From: Amanita rubescens
Lineage: Eukaryota > Basidiomycota > Agaricomycetes > Agaricales > Amanitaceae
NCBI GenBank assembly: GCA_015039365.1
Contig: WION01000051.1
Location: forward strand, 1-64,000
Direction: 5' to 3'
DNA: 64,000 bases
Shown here: positions 42,691 to 53,085 of the stretch, one piece after another
Numbering within the stretch: position 1 is the stretch's first letter
Layout: the number at the start of each line of letters is the position of its first letter
Made by a program: the position numbers and the translations under genes
Notes under the pieces: generated by a model
The model's input: only the letters and a program-made list of their open reading frames with translations
Told to the model about the DNA's origin: nothing
Databases searched by the model: none

Positions 42691-44815
42691 AACCATGTCC
42701 TCTCCCATTGACAACCTATCCGCCGCTGCTACTCCAGCCGCCACAACAGTCGTTGAGGAAACCATCCCTCCGACCCCTTCTAGAGAGGAATCACCTGCAC
42801 CATTGCCAATTCCTCCTCCCATCTGTATGTTACATTGCACATCTATCACTACGGAATGGTTCCCTATAATTCCTTCTGACGAGGAATTCATACCACGAAA
42901 TGAAGATTCTTTATCTTCTGATTCGTCCTATACCTTTCCACCATCAAACGCTTCTACGATAGAAGAGCTAATGCGAAACGTCACAGATATGGGGAACGCT
43001 ATCCTCCCTGATACCCCTGTGCCACCTGAGATGCAGGAAATGGTAACTCAAGTGTTCACCACCAGAGACCAGCTGGTCATCACCTATGCACGCAGACCAC
43101 GTCCTGACACTACCTCTGCCGATATCCGGATCCTACGAGAAGGATTACTCATGTTCAATACCACCGCCTTCACTTTGGGAATTCCTCCCATCGACGAAGA
43201 ACTTGTCAATAATTACTTTGAAAGAGCAAGAACCATCGCTGCCACCAATGCCACTACCGCCGCTGCCATTTCTGCTGCCACCAATGCTGTTGCCGCTGAA
43301 ATCGATACTGTCGCCGCTAACACCACTATCGATGACGAGATCAATGAAAGACTCGTCAATCCCATCTCAATCCCTATCGTCTTCCCAGAAGACACTCCAT
43401 CACTGAGACCCCTTTACACCCCATTAGATTTAATGAGGGAAACCCACGCTCGATCTATGAGCCCAGTGCCTAGACTCCCTGCTGAAGGACCTATTCCTAG
43501 GTTCTTGTTTCAGCATGCTTCCACCCTTGACGACAACTTCAACGTACCCGCACCTGACATTCCCGCTATAAATGTCATCTTGACGCACTACACCGTCCCC
43601 TCCTTCGTCGACCTGATTATTCGACGAGCCTTTTACCAAATCTGGACACTGTTTACGTCCTGGACTTTTGCCAACAATTATCTGTTCATCTTGAATAGAT
43701 ATGTTTGCCCCGATCTGATGGCCCTCGTTAACGTCATCATTAACCTCACCCGCCGGTTCCGAGAACTGCACCGCAACCGCTGGATCACCCTGATGATCTG
43801 GAACAATATCCACTGGTTCTGCGATTTATGAGGAGATGTATACCTCGAGGAAGCAGTCCGTCTTACCACCGCCAGACATCGACACCACTTTATCCAACCA
43901 ACACGACAACCTGCCTTAGACACTGGAATGGCCTGGATGCACGGACGCCCTGTATTTCCCTGCACTCCTGTCATCACTACGCTCAAACGTATTCGAACCC
44001 TTAGCGACCATCTCAACCCGATGTTGACCCCCGATGGTTGGGATATAACCATATTACGACAGCTACAAACGACGATTAACAATCTCGTATGGAGACATGA
44101 TCGTAATCCTAACAGACCCAATGCCAGTAATGAATATCAAGATGCCGCCATCATTGCACTTCAAACAGGACATACCATTGAAGGACGCGACGTCCCTATC
44201 CCTGAAAACCCAGTCCGCCGCACTATCTTCCATCTCCATGGACCTGATCCAAGTGCTGAGCGATTAGTATCATTCGAACCGAACAACTTAGCCTTCGACG
44301 GAGAAGATATTCCCGGAACTCAAGGCTGTTACATATGCGGAGCCTTGCATCATACTACCGAACACCATTGACGACGAGAAATACGCCGAGGACCAGAACA
44401 TGAGGAAACCCCTCCTCCCACTTATCCCGACGCTGTAACGCAACTGCCACCCACACTGTTTGAACAGATTCTGGAACAACGGGTCTCTACCACAGCATCT
44501 ACCTCCAGTGTTAATACCGCCCAACTCGAACAAGGTGAACCTTCTCCCCTTATCGCAAGAAGACAACGAGGAACAAACACTCGCCCCCCAGGTGATTGTT
44601 TTACTACTACCACCGGACCCCCACCATCACGACGAAACCTTGGAAACCGCCAAGGCCAATCTACACAAGGACAGTCAACATGACCTGTTGCCACCATGAC
44701 CGCCTCGAACACACGAGAAGAGCGACCGACTCTTCAAGAACGACTCACTGACAACCGCCACCGCCGCCGTCATCCCTGGCAAGGAAATGAGGACTCTTAC
44801 GTCTACCATATGTAG
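42635..44815 (+). pseudogene. Long third ORF of element B, unknown, with zinc-knuckle-like motif
   Basis: ATG at 42635, in the +1 frame and overlapping the pol end by 56 nt. The frame runs 727 codons to TAG at 44815, with three TGA codons (43829, 44369, 44681) and no TAA or TAG. It has a Pro/Ser/Thr-rich N-terminus, an Ala/Asn/Thr-rich helix (about residues 195-235), and a Trp/Phe-rich block (FYQIWTLFTSWTFANNYLFI ... RWITLMIWNNIHWFC, about 335-398). After about residue 550 comes CYICGALHHTTEHH (CX2CX4HX4H), like a retroviral knuckle with the last Cys replaced by His. The C-terminus is Arg/Gln-rich. No family is recognised. One idea is a second nucleic-acid-binding structural protein. It lies just before the 3' LTR, so it belongs to the element. 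Confidence 0.7.
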
Positions 44816-44826
44816 GAGAAGGGCTA

Positions 44827-45256
44827 TGTTACAAACATACATCATGGCCTATCTTTTTCTTATCTTATCACTTCCGTTATCCCTCCTACGTCACTATTTG
44901 CATACGCGTTCCTTCTGGAACATTCATTGTTTATCATATGCTACTTCATTTTATCACATGCATGTCAATTATCACATGTAAACCGTTGCATTATCACATG
45001 CGACCATTTCGTTATCACATGCATTCCTACTTACTATATTTGCGTATGTACCTTGTACTATATAAGACACGCAAATATACGACTAGACCTCAGTCTAGTT
45101 TTAACAGTCAAAATCTGTCTCGTTATCGTCTAAGCTCCCTTGAGGACTTATCCGATAACACTCTTATTCTTTGAACGTTCTTAAGTGCCGGAACTCCCTT
45201 GAGGAACCTATGGTACCTGATAGGCTTGACTTATTAGTGAACGAACAAACGTAACA
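44827..45256 (+). repeat. 3' LTR of element B
   Basis: 430 bp, TGTTACAAAC...ACGTAACA. It lacks the ACAT present in the 5' LTR. Confidence 0.93.
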
Positions 45257-45321
45257 GTTAGCATAAACAGCATAGTATAAAAGAAAATAGTAAGCATTCC
45301 ATAAGCATTATTGGTAACAAG

Positions 45322-46430
45322 TAGGGAATGGCAGGGGTAACCCCAGGGTTTTCAGAGCCCAACCCTTACCCTTACCCCCCAAAACCCTCACCCTTGGCCA
45401 GGGGTGGAGGGTTTACCCCTCAAAACCCTAGGGGTACACAAGGGGTTGCCCAAGGGTACAAGGGTACAAAAATACCCCAGGGTTTGACCCAAAGGGTTAT
45501 CAGTAGTGGTACTACTTCATTATCATATGGCACTGTGATATGTGACATATGTATCATGATATATATATAAGGTGCTAAAAGTGACCAACCAGGCTCTACT
45601 GCCACTGGTGACATGTTTCCCATTAGTACAATGTGCCCCAACCTTGGCAATGGGTGCCTTTTTTACAACACCTACATATGTGCTCTATAATTATTGAAGG
45701 CTCTATCTATGTATATATGTATCATTCAGGAGGTTGGCAATATTAAATACCCAATGATTTGACTCAACACCATAAGTCATTAGCCAAGCTCTAACAAATT
45801 GCCATTACCTGTCAACCTCTGACTAATATTAGGCATTGAATGTTAGGGACTCACGGCTATTATTTTGAAGTTACATATTGCAAAAGCAACTAACTACTTT
45901 GTATTGTAACAATGCTGTTGTCATACACACTTCCATTTATATTGATAGATATGTATGAGCATTCACTCATTGAATACTTCAATGACTAAGGTACATATCC
46001 TCCAAGTCAGTTTGAAGTCACATGGCTGTACAGACATACCCAATTATTCCATTCCCATTTGAAGAATGTCTAGGATTAGTGAGGGATTACATGCCATTGA
46101 ACATTACATTACATTAGTGTAGTAGGTGCTTTATTTCCCTTCATCTTCTTAATTTAACCATACTTACATGTATGCCCTTTGTTAGTGTTCTTTGTTTGTT
46201 CCTCATTGAAGATAAAACTATATTATTATCATTGAGCATAGCCAGTTTAATCTTATCTGGGTGCATATCATTCTTTTTGAAGTCTTTGGTGGCTGTGGTC
46301 CCAGGGGTATGAAGGGTTAATCCTTATAGGGAGGGGTTGGGAGGGGTAGACAGGCTCCAACCCTTACCCCTACCCTCCACCAAACCCTCCATGAAGGGTG
46401 AGGGGTTGCCCATACCCCTGCCATTCTCTA
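45322..46430. mobile_element. Non-autonomous hAT element, 1.1 kb
   Basis: The TIRs are TAGGGAATGGCAGGGGTA at the left and TACCCCTGCCATTCTCTA at the right. The 8-bp duplication GTAACAAG flanks both ends exactly (45314-45321 and 46431-46438). Subterminal regions carry many CCCTTACCC/AGGGGTT motifs in both orientations. No transposase ORF. The TAGGG terminus and 8-bp duplication are diagnostic of the hAT superfamily. Confidence 0.85.
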
Positions 46431-46451
46431 GTAACAAGTACCCTATTGGCC

Positions 46452-46488
46452 TAGGGAATGTCTGGGGGTATACCCCTGTCATTCCATA
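46452..46488. repeat. Minimal back-to-back hAT TIR palindrome
   Basis: TAGGGAATGTCTGGGGGTA joined directly to TACCCCTGTCATTCCATA, 37 bp in all. It is 21 bp from the full element and lacks a clear own duplication. Confidence 0.65.
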
Positions 46489-46569
46489 GTAACAAATGAT
46501 AAGATGACATTTATGTCTCTAATATCAGTCAGTCTCCTCAAACTTAAGACTATATTCTAGCCTTATTGT

Positions 46570-47361
46570 TTTACCTACTATGTAAGTTTATCTGACCCCA
46601 CATCTGGTTTGTCTTATCAACCACCTGCCACCCAGTGCTTGTACAAAGTCACACTACTCATGTCTGTCATTAGCAAACACCTAGTAGTACTAGCTTGATC
46701 ACAAGATTTTTCCAGAATTTTTGGCAACCTTTCAATTCTCTCCCTCATATCTAAAAGAAGTATTTGCAAATATCTTGAGTTTGGCTCTGTTTTGGAACAT
46801 AGTTCTTACACCACATTAATCACATGATTTTTCAGGATTTTTCAAGATTTTTTGGCACTTCAAATTTTCAACATGAAGTGTTTAAAACAGTATTTTGCAA
46901 ATATCTTGAGTTTGGCCTTGTTTTGGAACATAATTCTTGCGCCACCTTGATCACATGATTTTTCCGGATTTTTTAAGATTTTTTTGGCACCCTTTCAAAT
47001 TTTCAACACAAAGCATTTAAAACAGTATTTTGCAAATATCTTGAGTTTGGTATTGTTTGGCATGTTCATTTCCACACAGGTCTGATCACATGATTTTTCT
47101 GCATTTTTGACAATTTTTTCGATTTTTTCCCACGGTTACATTATGGTAGTATTACAAATGAGACTACAAAGACTACATAAAAAGAGTCCTATTTGAGTCT
47201 GTCAGACAGCCTCCAATGAGTCTTATTTGAGTCCATCGGACGGCCTCCGATTAAGTCTGATACCAGTCTGACCGAAAATCCAGTTTTCAAAAATTTGTAA
47301 TCTTAATGTAATAAATTCCAATCGGACTCCAATCGGAAAGGGGGGGGACCATAAAGACCTC
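46570..47361 (+). repeat. Right-end fragment of a TIR element with subterminal array
   Basis: The AT-rich units at 46680-47130 match 8280-8680 with their left flank. A degenerate array (AGTCTGA, ATCGGACTCC) then leads to a G-run and ACCATAAAGACCTC, matching the palindrome terminus GGTAAAGACCTC. Confidence 0.6.
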
Positions 47362-47745
47362 AATGAAATCAGCACCAAACACTGTCATACAACCACATTT
47401 AGAAAGCCACTGACCAAGGCTACACAATTGATTGACCCTGAGATTACATAATCATTTCCTTTTTAGGCAATTTGACCCTGAAAATAAATCAGTATGGATA
47501 TCTCAATGAAATTCCAAAAAATGGTAAACTTGCCTAATTTGGAAATTAGCTATCTTACCAAATAAGGCAAAAGTCTCAAACATGTACAAATGTATCCCCC
47601 ACCTTCCAGAAATGGCAATCTGGGTGTGGGAAATTGGACTTGTGGAATCTAGCTATAGCTGTCTTACCAAATAAGCCAAATGTCTCAAACATGTACAAAC
47701 ACCTTCACCTCCTTCCAAAAATGGCAATGGGTCAGTGTATGGGAA
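47362..47745. repeat. Direct repeat of about 110 bp, two copies
   Basis: Copies near 47530-47635 and 47640-47750 share TCTTACCAAATAAG, TCTCAAACATGTACAAA and a CCTTCC...AATGGCAAT block. A related inverted piece lies near 51920-51985. No gene. Confidence 0.55.
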
Positions 47746-48058
47746 AATGGACTTTGATGATGATAGTGGTGGTGATGGTGTTGGTATTGATTGGTGCAGA
47801 TGATGTTTTTAAATGATTTTGTAGTTATTTAGATTCACTGTTATGTATCATTATTGCCATTATTACAGTGATGACAAGTGAGCAGGGAGTGAGCAGGACT
47901 CCACAGGGACTCCTGTCCAGTCCTTGCAATTTTTACTTACTACTTTTTTGCTTTGAACACAATGAACTAACTGGATCTATTCAGCACCAAGGTACCCTAG
48001 AAACTTCAAATTCATTTCCCCATGGATCCCACCTGAAACCCAGGGAGGCAAAATGAGT
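47746..48058 (+). repeat. Fragment homologous to the palindrome arm
   Basis: GATGATGATAGTGGTGGTGA through CAGTCCTTGCAATTTTTACT matches about 10807-11037 of the left arm with deletions, then diverges. Confidence 0.65.
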
Positions 48059-48402
48059 GGATAAATGTGTGGATGGGTACTGTGGATTGGTGATATTCCT
48101 CAAAAGCATGATAAGCTACCTACAGACCCTCTTTTTGCAGTCAATGAGGAGTTCACAAGGAGTCCTTGTCGTTGGCTTGAAGGGCCCTCCTTCCAGAACC
48201 CCTTCCCCTGGAGAGGAACACCCATTCCCCGGATAAATGTGTGGATGGGTACTGTGGATTGGTGATATTCCTCAAAAGCATGATAAGCTACCTACAGACC
48301 CTCTTTTTGCAGTCAATGAGGAGTTCACAAGGAGTCCTTGTCGTTGGCTTGAAGGGCCCTCCTTCCAGAACCCCTTCCCCTGGAGAGGAACACCCATTCC
48401 CC
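48059..48402 (+). repeat. Perfect-looking tandem duplication, 172-bp period
   Basis: 48059-48230 and 48231-48402 read the same (GGATAAATGTGTGGATGGGT ... GAACACCCATTCCCC). It contains TTTTTGCAGTCAATGAGGAG, also found in the palindrome arm at about 11104. Confidence 0.85.
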
Positions 48403-48434
48403 TTCCCAGAGCTCTTGCTGGACCAGTCCTGACA

Positions 48435-50031
48435 TGGGGGACCTTATGAATTCCATGACTCCTGCAATCTTGGTCCCAACGACATGATACAGCTTGCTAT
48501 GGAGCAAGATGACAATTTGATTTTCTTGACAGGGAAGATTTCTGGTGATGAGGAATCCTATATAAATTTAGACTTGGAAAAAGATGCTGTTCATCACAAA
48601 TCAGTGCAAGTCGAAAAGGTGATTGACATCAATAGTGTTATATGGGTCACTCGTCACCCCCAGTTCTGCAATTCCATTAGCATCTTCACCAAGCCTGTCA
48701 TCAGAAGCAGGCCACCCATTTTCAAGCACAACCATGTCTTTGTCAAACTCCTACTGCCTCAATCTGAGGCTGACAGGTCGGTTCCTGGGGCCAGACAAGA
48801 ATGGGTCGAACAAAAGATCAAGCTTTGCAACATCCCCCATGTGTTCTTCAGAAAAATGGCTGGAGATTTGTGCAATTTGTATCTGGCATTTCCAAGGATG
48901 TATCATAAGCATCCTTATATCAACAGATTTGAATCTCTCATTCCACCGCATGTCCAGAACATCCTCTGGGAACAGGTGATAATTCCAGCCATGGAGCTTG
49001 CCACTCCAGACATCAGCCAACCATATGTGGGGCTGGATCAATCTCACCTAGCAATGAAAAGCTCCTCCAAGCAAATGGCTTCCTATCCATTCAGGCCACA
49101 TGAACTGTCCAAACTCCTCTTATTTATGGAAAACTTGGTAAGCTTGTTTGGATCGGTATTACAAATGGCAGTTTGACTTAAGCTCCTTAGATCGCAGACT
49201 CAGACAGTAAATTGGTTTGGTTTGGGTCCTTTTTTGTCCTTGAAGCCAAGGGCATCAAGGCCCTGACGAAAGAAATGGTTTCTAGTCATGATGGCAGCAC
49301 TTCAGTTATGCTGAAATATGTTTTGGACAATCTGAGAAAAGAGTTGAATTCTCTGGACTGGAATTACATGGCTGACCGAAGTAGGGGAGAACTCTTTGTT
49401 GACCTTGGCATCACATACCATCCCAAAGGCACTTCTCCACTTGTTGGCTTGTTTGTGGCAACTGGATCACCTAGAAGCCTCCTATGGTGCTGGAGGTTAT
49501 AATCTGGGCAACATGCACCACCATAATACGCTATCCCATTATGGCAGTTTGCAGGCAGAGATGTCTGTAGCCCAATCAGACCAGAGTCACATCATTTTTA
49601 GATCGTCCTACAATCTAGCCTATGAAGCTGTTAGGCAAGCGGACAATTCAAGGGAACTCTTCAAAGACACCGATGTTTGCTCCATCAGCGAGCATTTTAT
49701 GCAGGAGAAGAACCAGCTTATTTGTGTTTTTAAGGGGGCTGCTCAGACGAAATCTTATGGGTTGAGAGATGAATTCAGGCTAGGTTACTCAGCCCTTCAG
49801 CCCCTGGGTGACCATCTGGGAGAGACAGTAAGCACCTTCCATAGTAAACTATATCCCATTTTTCCAATTTTTGTATGGCAGATAAGAGACTTTGAATCAT
49901 CGACTCCATTCATATGGTTACCTTCCAAGACTTGGTTCGAATTTCTCTGGCATCAGTTGGAATCCCTTTTCCAATGCCAAATGCAGCTCTATCACCGTAA
50001 CCTCATATTCCTACAAATTACAGTGTCATGA
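48435..50031 (+). pseudogene. Uncharacterised agaricomycete family protein, frameshifted
   Basis: The first exon piece is open from about 48435 (PYEFHDSCNLGPNDMIQLAM) to 49137, with VIWVTRHPQFCNSISIFTKP, PPIFKHNHVFVKLLLPQSEA and ISQPYVGLD. A 53-nt intron (49138-49190) follows, then SKLVWFGSFFVLEAKGIKAL and LNSLDWNYMADRSRGELFVD. Near 49450 a one-base shift separates LVGL from LWQLDHLEASYGAGGY. The frame then runs MHHHNTLSHYGSLQAEM and IIFRSSYNLAYEAVRQADNS, a 54-nt in-frame intron (49828-49881), and FIWLPSKTWFEFLW to TGA at 50031. From memory this is a multicopy family of unknown function in agaricomycetes, with no known domain. The single frameshift makes this copy non-functional unless the sequence has an error there. 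Confidence 0.6.
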
Positions 50032-50342
50032 GCACCCTCTTTGCGTTTCTCATGCAATCCATTGTTTACCCCTCCCTTCATCCACCCCCAACTCAAGGAG
50101 TCTTTGACCAGCCTCAATTTTTCGCTGTTGGTTGGCTACAGCAGCAACTCCTCTGCACTTTACCCCACTTCTATGATATTGATCATCGGCCTTACCATAG
50201 CATTTTATTTCAATTTTCATCCTTGCATTCCCTGTGTAAGAATTTGACAACACAGGACAATATATCATCTGCTCCCCATGATCCAATGAATTGTGATTCA
50301 GAACAAATGATCATAACAGAAACACATAACATTGCAAAGAAC

Positions 50343-50734
50343 TGTTAAAATGTGACAAGGGTTGTTGCAACTCACTACAAATGTTGTAGTAGTTGTGTAA
50401 CCCTCTGATAGACTTAATACATGCTTTTTTGTTCACAAATGTGGTCTATAACAGTTGACGGCAGTGATATCAAGTCTATATCCAAGTGTAGTAGGTACTG
50501 TAGTTCCCTACATGTAAGGAAACCTGGACTGTTTGGTTCTATTTACTACTAATCCCACCAGGCATGAGTTTTAGGTGTCCACTATATCACATTTTGTCCA
50601 CAGACACAACTGCTATACCTACAAATTAACTTCTTATACACAAAACAAAGAATTCAGTAGAGTAATACTAATAAACAGCACTAAATATGAAGAATTTGAG
50701 CAATATCTGATGTGTAATCACTCAATATTCAACA
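50343..50734 (-). repeat. Solo copia LTR
   Basis: TGTTAAAATG...ATTCAACA in the plus strand (reverse orientation). Flanks AGAAC and AGAAT are a near-perfect 5-bp duplication. Confidence 0.8.
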
Positions 50735-52339
50735 AGAATGTATACAGTGCAGGAACAGCATGAAAAATAGAGTTCAGGAAATTGGTAGAGATATTAACTA
50801 CAATGAATAAGTTATACTGGTTGGATTCATAGAGCAAATAAAGTCACTTACATCAGCAAACCCAGGGGAGCACTTCAGGCATTCTGGATCACTCTGGAGT
50901 GTTCCTGAGTGCCTGGAGCAGCCTGGAGTGGCCCCCAGGTTCCACTGATGCAAGGCAAAATTGGCCTTGGACATGCCACATGAAGCAATGGCCCACATCA
51001 CCAAGTCCTGCTAGGGATGAACATGCTCTCATCCTGTGTGACCTCACCTGGCATCCATGACCAGAACACCTGGAGGGTCCTCAGTGCCTTCTGGACCCCT
51101 CCAATTACAGCATCCAGTTCATCTGGAGTGATCTGGTTGGGTGGTTGAATGTCTAAAACTGGTGGATGGATGTGTGTTTCAGATGCTGGTTTCTCCATAG
51201 ATGGCCCTGGCCCTGGAGAAGTTCCCCTAAGAAGTGGCAAGGGTGCACCTTTGCTTTGCTTTCTTGCATCTAGGACATTCCCCTGGCCACTCACATTGAA
51301 AAGGAGATGTCATGATTTGATATCTTTTGCACTAATAATGAAGTTTATAACCATGAATAAGTATGCAAAGGACTTACCTGTGGCTTTCCTATCCTGTGGC
51401 ACTCCAGGACCTTGAGCCTTTAAATATTGCTGGCAGGATGAACATAGGTTCAACCTGACTTAGATCATTGAAGAGCACCATTGTTCTGTCCTAGACACCA
51501 GAAATGAGAGACCAAGATCAAGGTGGAAAGTTCAATGAAAATCACTTTTAGACTATTGGCTCTGTCCAACCATTCCTGCTCTTCTAAACCGCTATCTTTT
51601 GCAGATCCTTTCATGAGATCTGCCAGCTTGATGACACTGTGGTAGAAATGTTCCTTGGTCACTTCCTAAAGCTGGTTAGACATCTAGACCTAGATGTTGA
51701 AGGACTGAATGTAATGCAACAAGCATGAGTGCACCTGAGCAGATTGTATGGTGGTTAGGAGCTAACAGTGGGTTAATTTCCCACACCTGTTAAGTTGGTT
51801 ACTTAGCCAGGGTGACATTGAGTCACCCTGGGCAGTTAGCCAGTATTCAGGGTGTGCAGCACACTTTCAATAATTATTGAAATTATATAGAGCAATTTTG
51901 CACCGTCCAGTTTTCCACACCTAAAAATGAGGCATTACCATTTCTGGAAAGTGGTGGAGATGTTTGTACATGTTTATAACATGGGAATTTGATCACAACT
52001 TAGGAACAAGGGCATAGTTACAGTTATTTGTGTTACAATCATGTACTAATATTACACTTATAGACTATAGTTTACTTTGTGTGGAAATCTTTCTCACGCT
52101 GTTACCACCACCACCTCTCCACAGAAAGACCAGCCCAGACACATCTAACAACCCCATGACCGTACAAGGATGCCCAGTGACAAGGGCATTCCCAAGACTC
52201 ACATGAGAGTCAATTTCACCACCATCACTGACAATCCAACAGCAACAAAGACAAACCAGATCCTCACACTTCTTGGGTGCATGGATGCGATGCTGCACAC
52301 TCTGCAGCTCTCCCCTACCTTTGAGAACCAGCCTAAAGA
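50735..52339. other. Spacer with LTR and repeat relics, no clear gene
   Basis: A minus-strand frame at 50998-51294 (Pro-rich, MSGQGNVLDARKQSKGAPLP) is not recognised. A hairpin (CCAGGGTGACATTGAGTCAC and its partner) sits at about 51797-51822 in a dispersed repeat shared with 2020-2130. Confidence 0.4.
52031..52079 (+). repeat. Relic of an element C-type LTR
   Basis: TGTTACAATCATGTACTAAT and TATAGACTATAGTTTACTTT match the first 50 bp of the element C LTR with several substitutions. The rest is gone. Confidence 0.6.
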
Positions 52340-52716
52340 TGTTAAAAATGTGCAAAGTGTTGATGCAACTCACTACAAATGTTGTAGTAGTTGTCTAGCC
52401 CTCTGATAGACTCAATACACACTTTAGACGTTCACAAATGCGGTCTATAACAATTGATAGCAGTGATATTAAGTCTATATCCAAGTGTAGGTACTGTAGT
52501 TCCCTACATGTAAGGAAACCTGGCCTGTTTGGTTCTATTTACTACCTATCCCATCAGGCGTGAGTTTAGGTGTCCACTATATCGCGTTTTGTCCACAGAC
52601 ACAACCGCTACACCTATAAACTAGCTCATTATACACAAAATAAAGAATATAGTATTGTAACACTAAATATAAAGCATTTGAGTGATATCTGATGTTTAAT
52701 CACTCAATATTCAACA
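52340..52716 (-). repeat. Solo copia LTR
   Basis: 377 bp flanked by the exact duplication AAAGA (52335-52339 and 52717-52721). Confidence 0.9.
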
Positions 52717-53085
52717 AAAGATGCCCTGCAAGCGGTTCAAGGCAGCAGCATGCTGGCCTCCCAAGGCTCTCTGGAGCTGAAGGATTTGGCTAAGCAGGGG
52801 TGTGTCACTTCTGCCAATACTGATGCTGTGATCAGAGTATTTTTTATTTTTTTATGTACCATTTCAATCAAGGGGGGCTGGCCTGAGATGCTGAGACCCA
52901 GGGTTGGGGTGGGGGGGTACCTGCTGGCGGCTTAAAAAAAAATTCCCAGTCATCTATTTTAGGTACTTTAGAGACATTGACAGCATGCTTCATGATGTCC
53001 ATAGCGACCTGATGAAGCATGGGGATGCCAATTTTTGCTGCTTCTTGCTCTGTACTTGCTATAGTATTGTATCTGCGAACTAATC
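52717..53085. other. No gene recognised
   Basis: Contains a run of T and a GGTTGGGGTGGGGGGG stretch. Nothing else. Confidence 0.4.

Larger units (their letters stand above)
30094..45256 (+). mobile_element. Element B: decayed Ty3/gypsy chromovirus split by element C
   Basis: LTRs are at 30094-30527 and 44827-45256, with the duplication GTTAG on both sides (30089-30093 and 45257-45261). Removing element C and its duplicated target leaves about 8.4 kb: gag, pol with chromodomain, and a long third ORF. The LTRs differ by a 4-bp indel (ACAT) and several substitutions, so B is older than A. A purine tract AGGAGAAGGG precedes the 3' LTR. Confidence 0.93.

Noticed and set aside
32368..44683. TGA codons as programmed readthrough or recoded UGA
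   Set aside because: They occur at many unrelated positions, often at conserved arginines, next to frameshifts. Decay explains them, and intact element A has none.
45322..46430. Telomere-like CCCTTACCC words as an interstitial telomere
   Set aside because: They lie inside a bounded hAT element with TIRs and duplication, are irregular and in both orientations.
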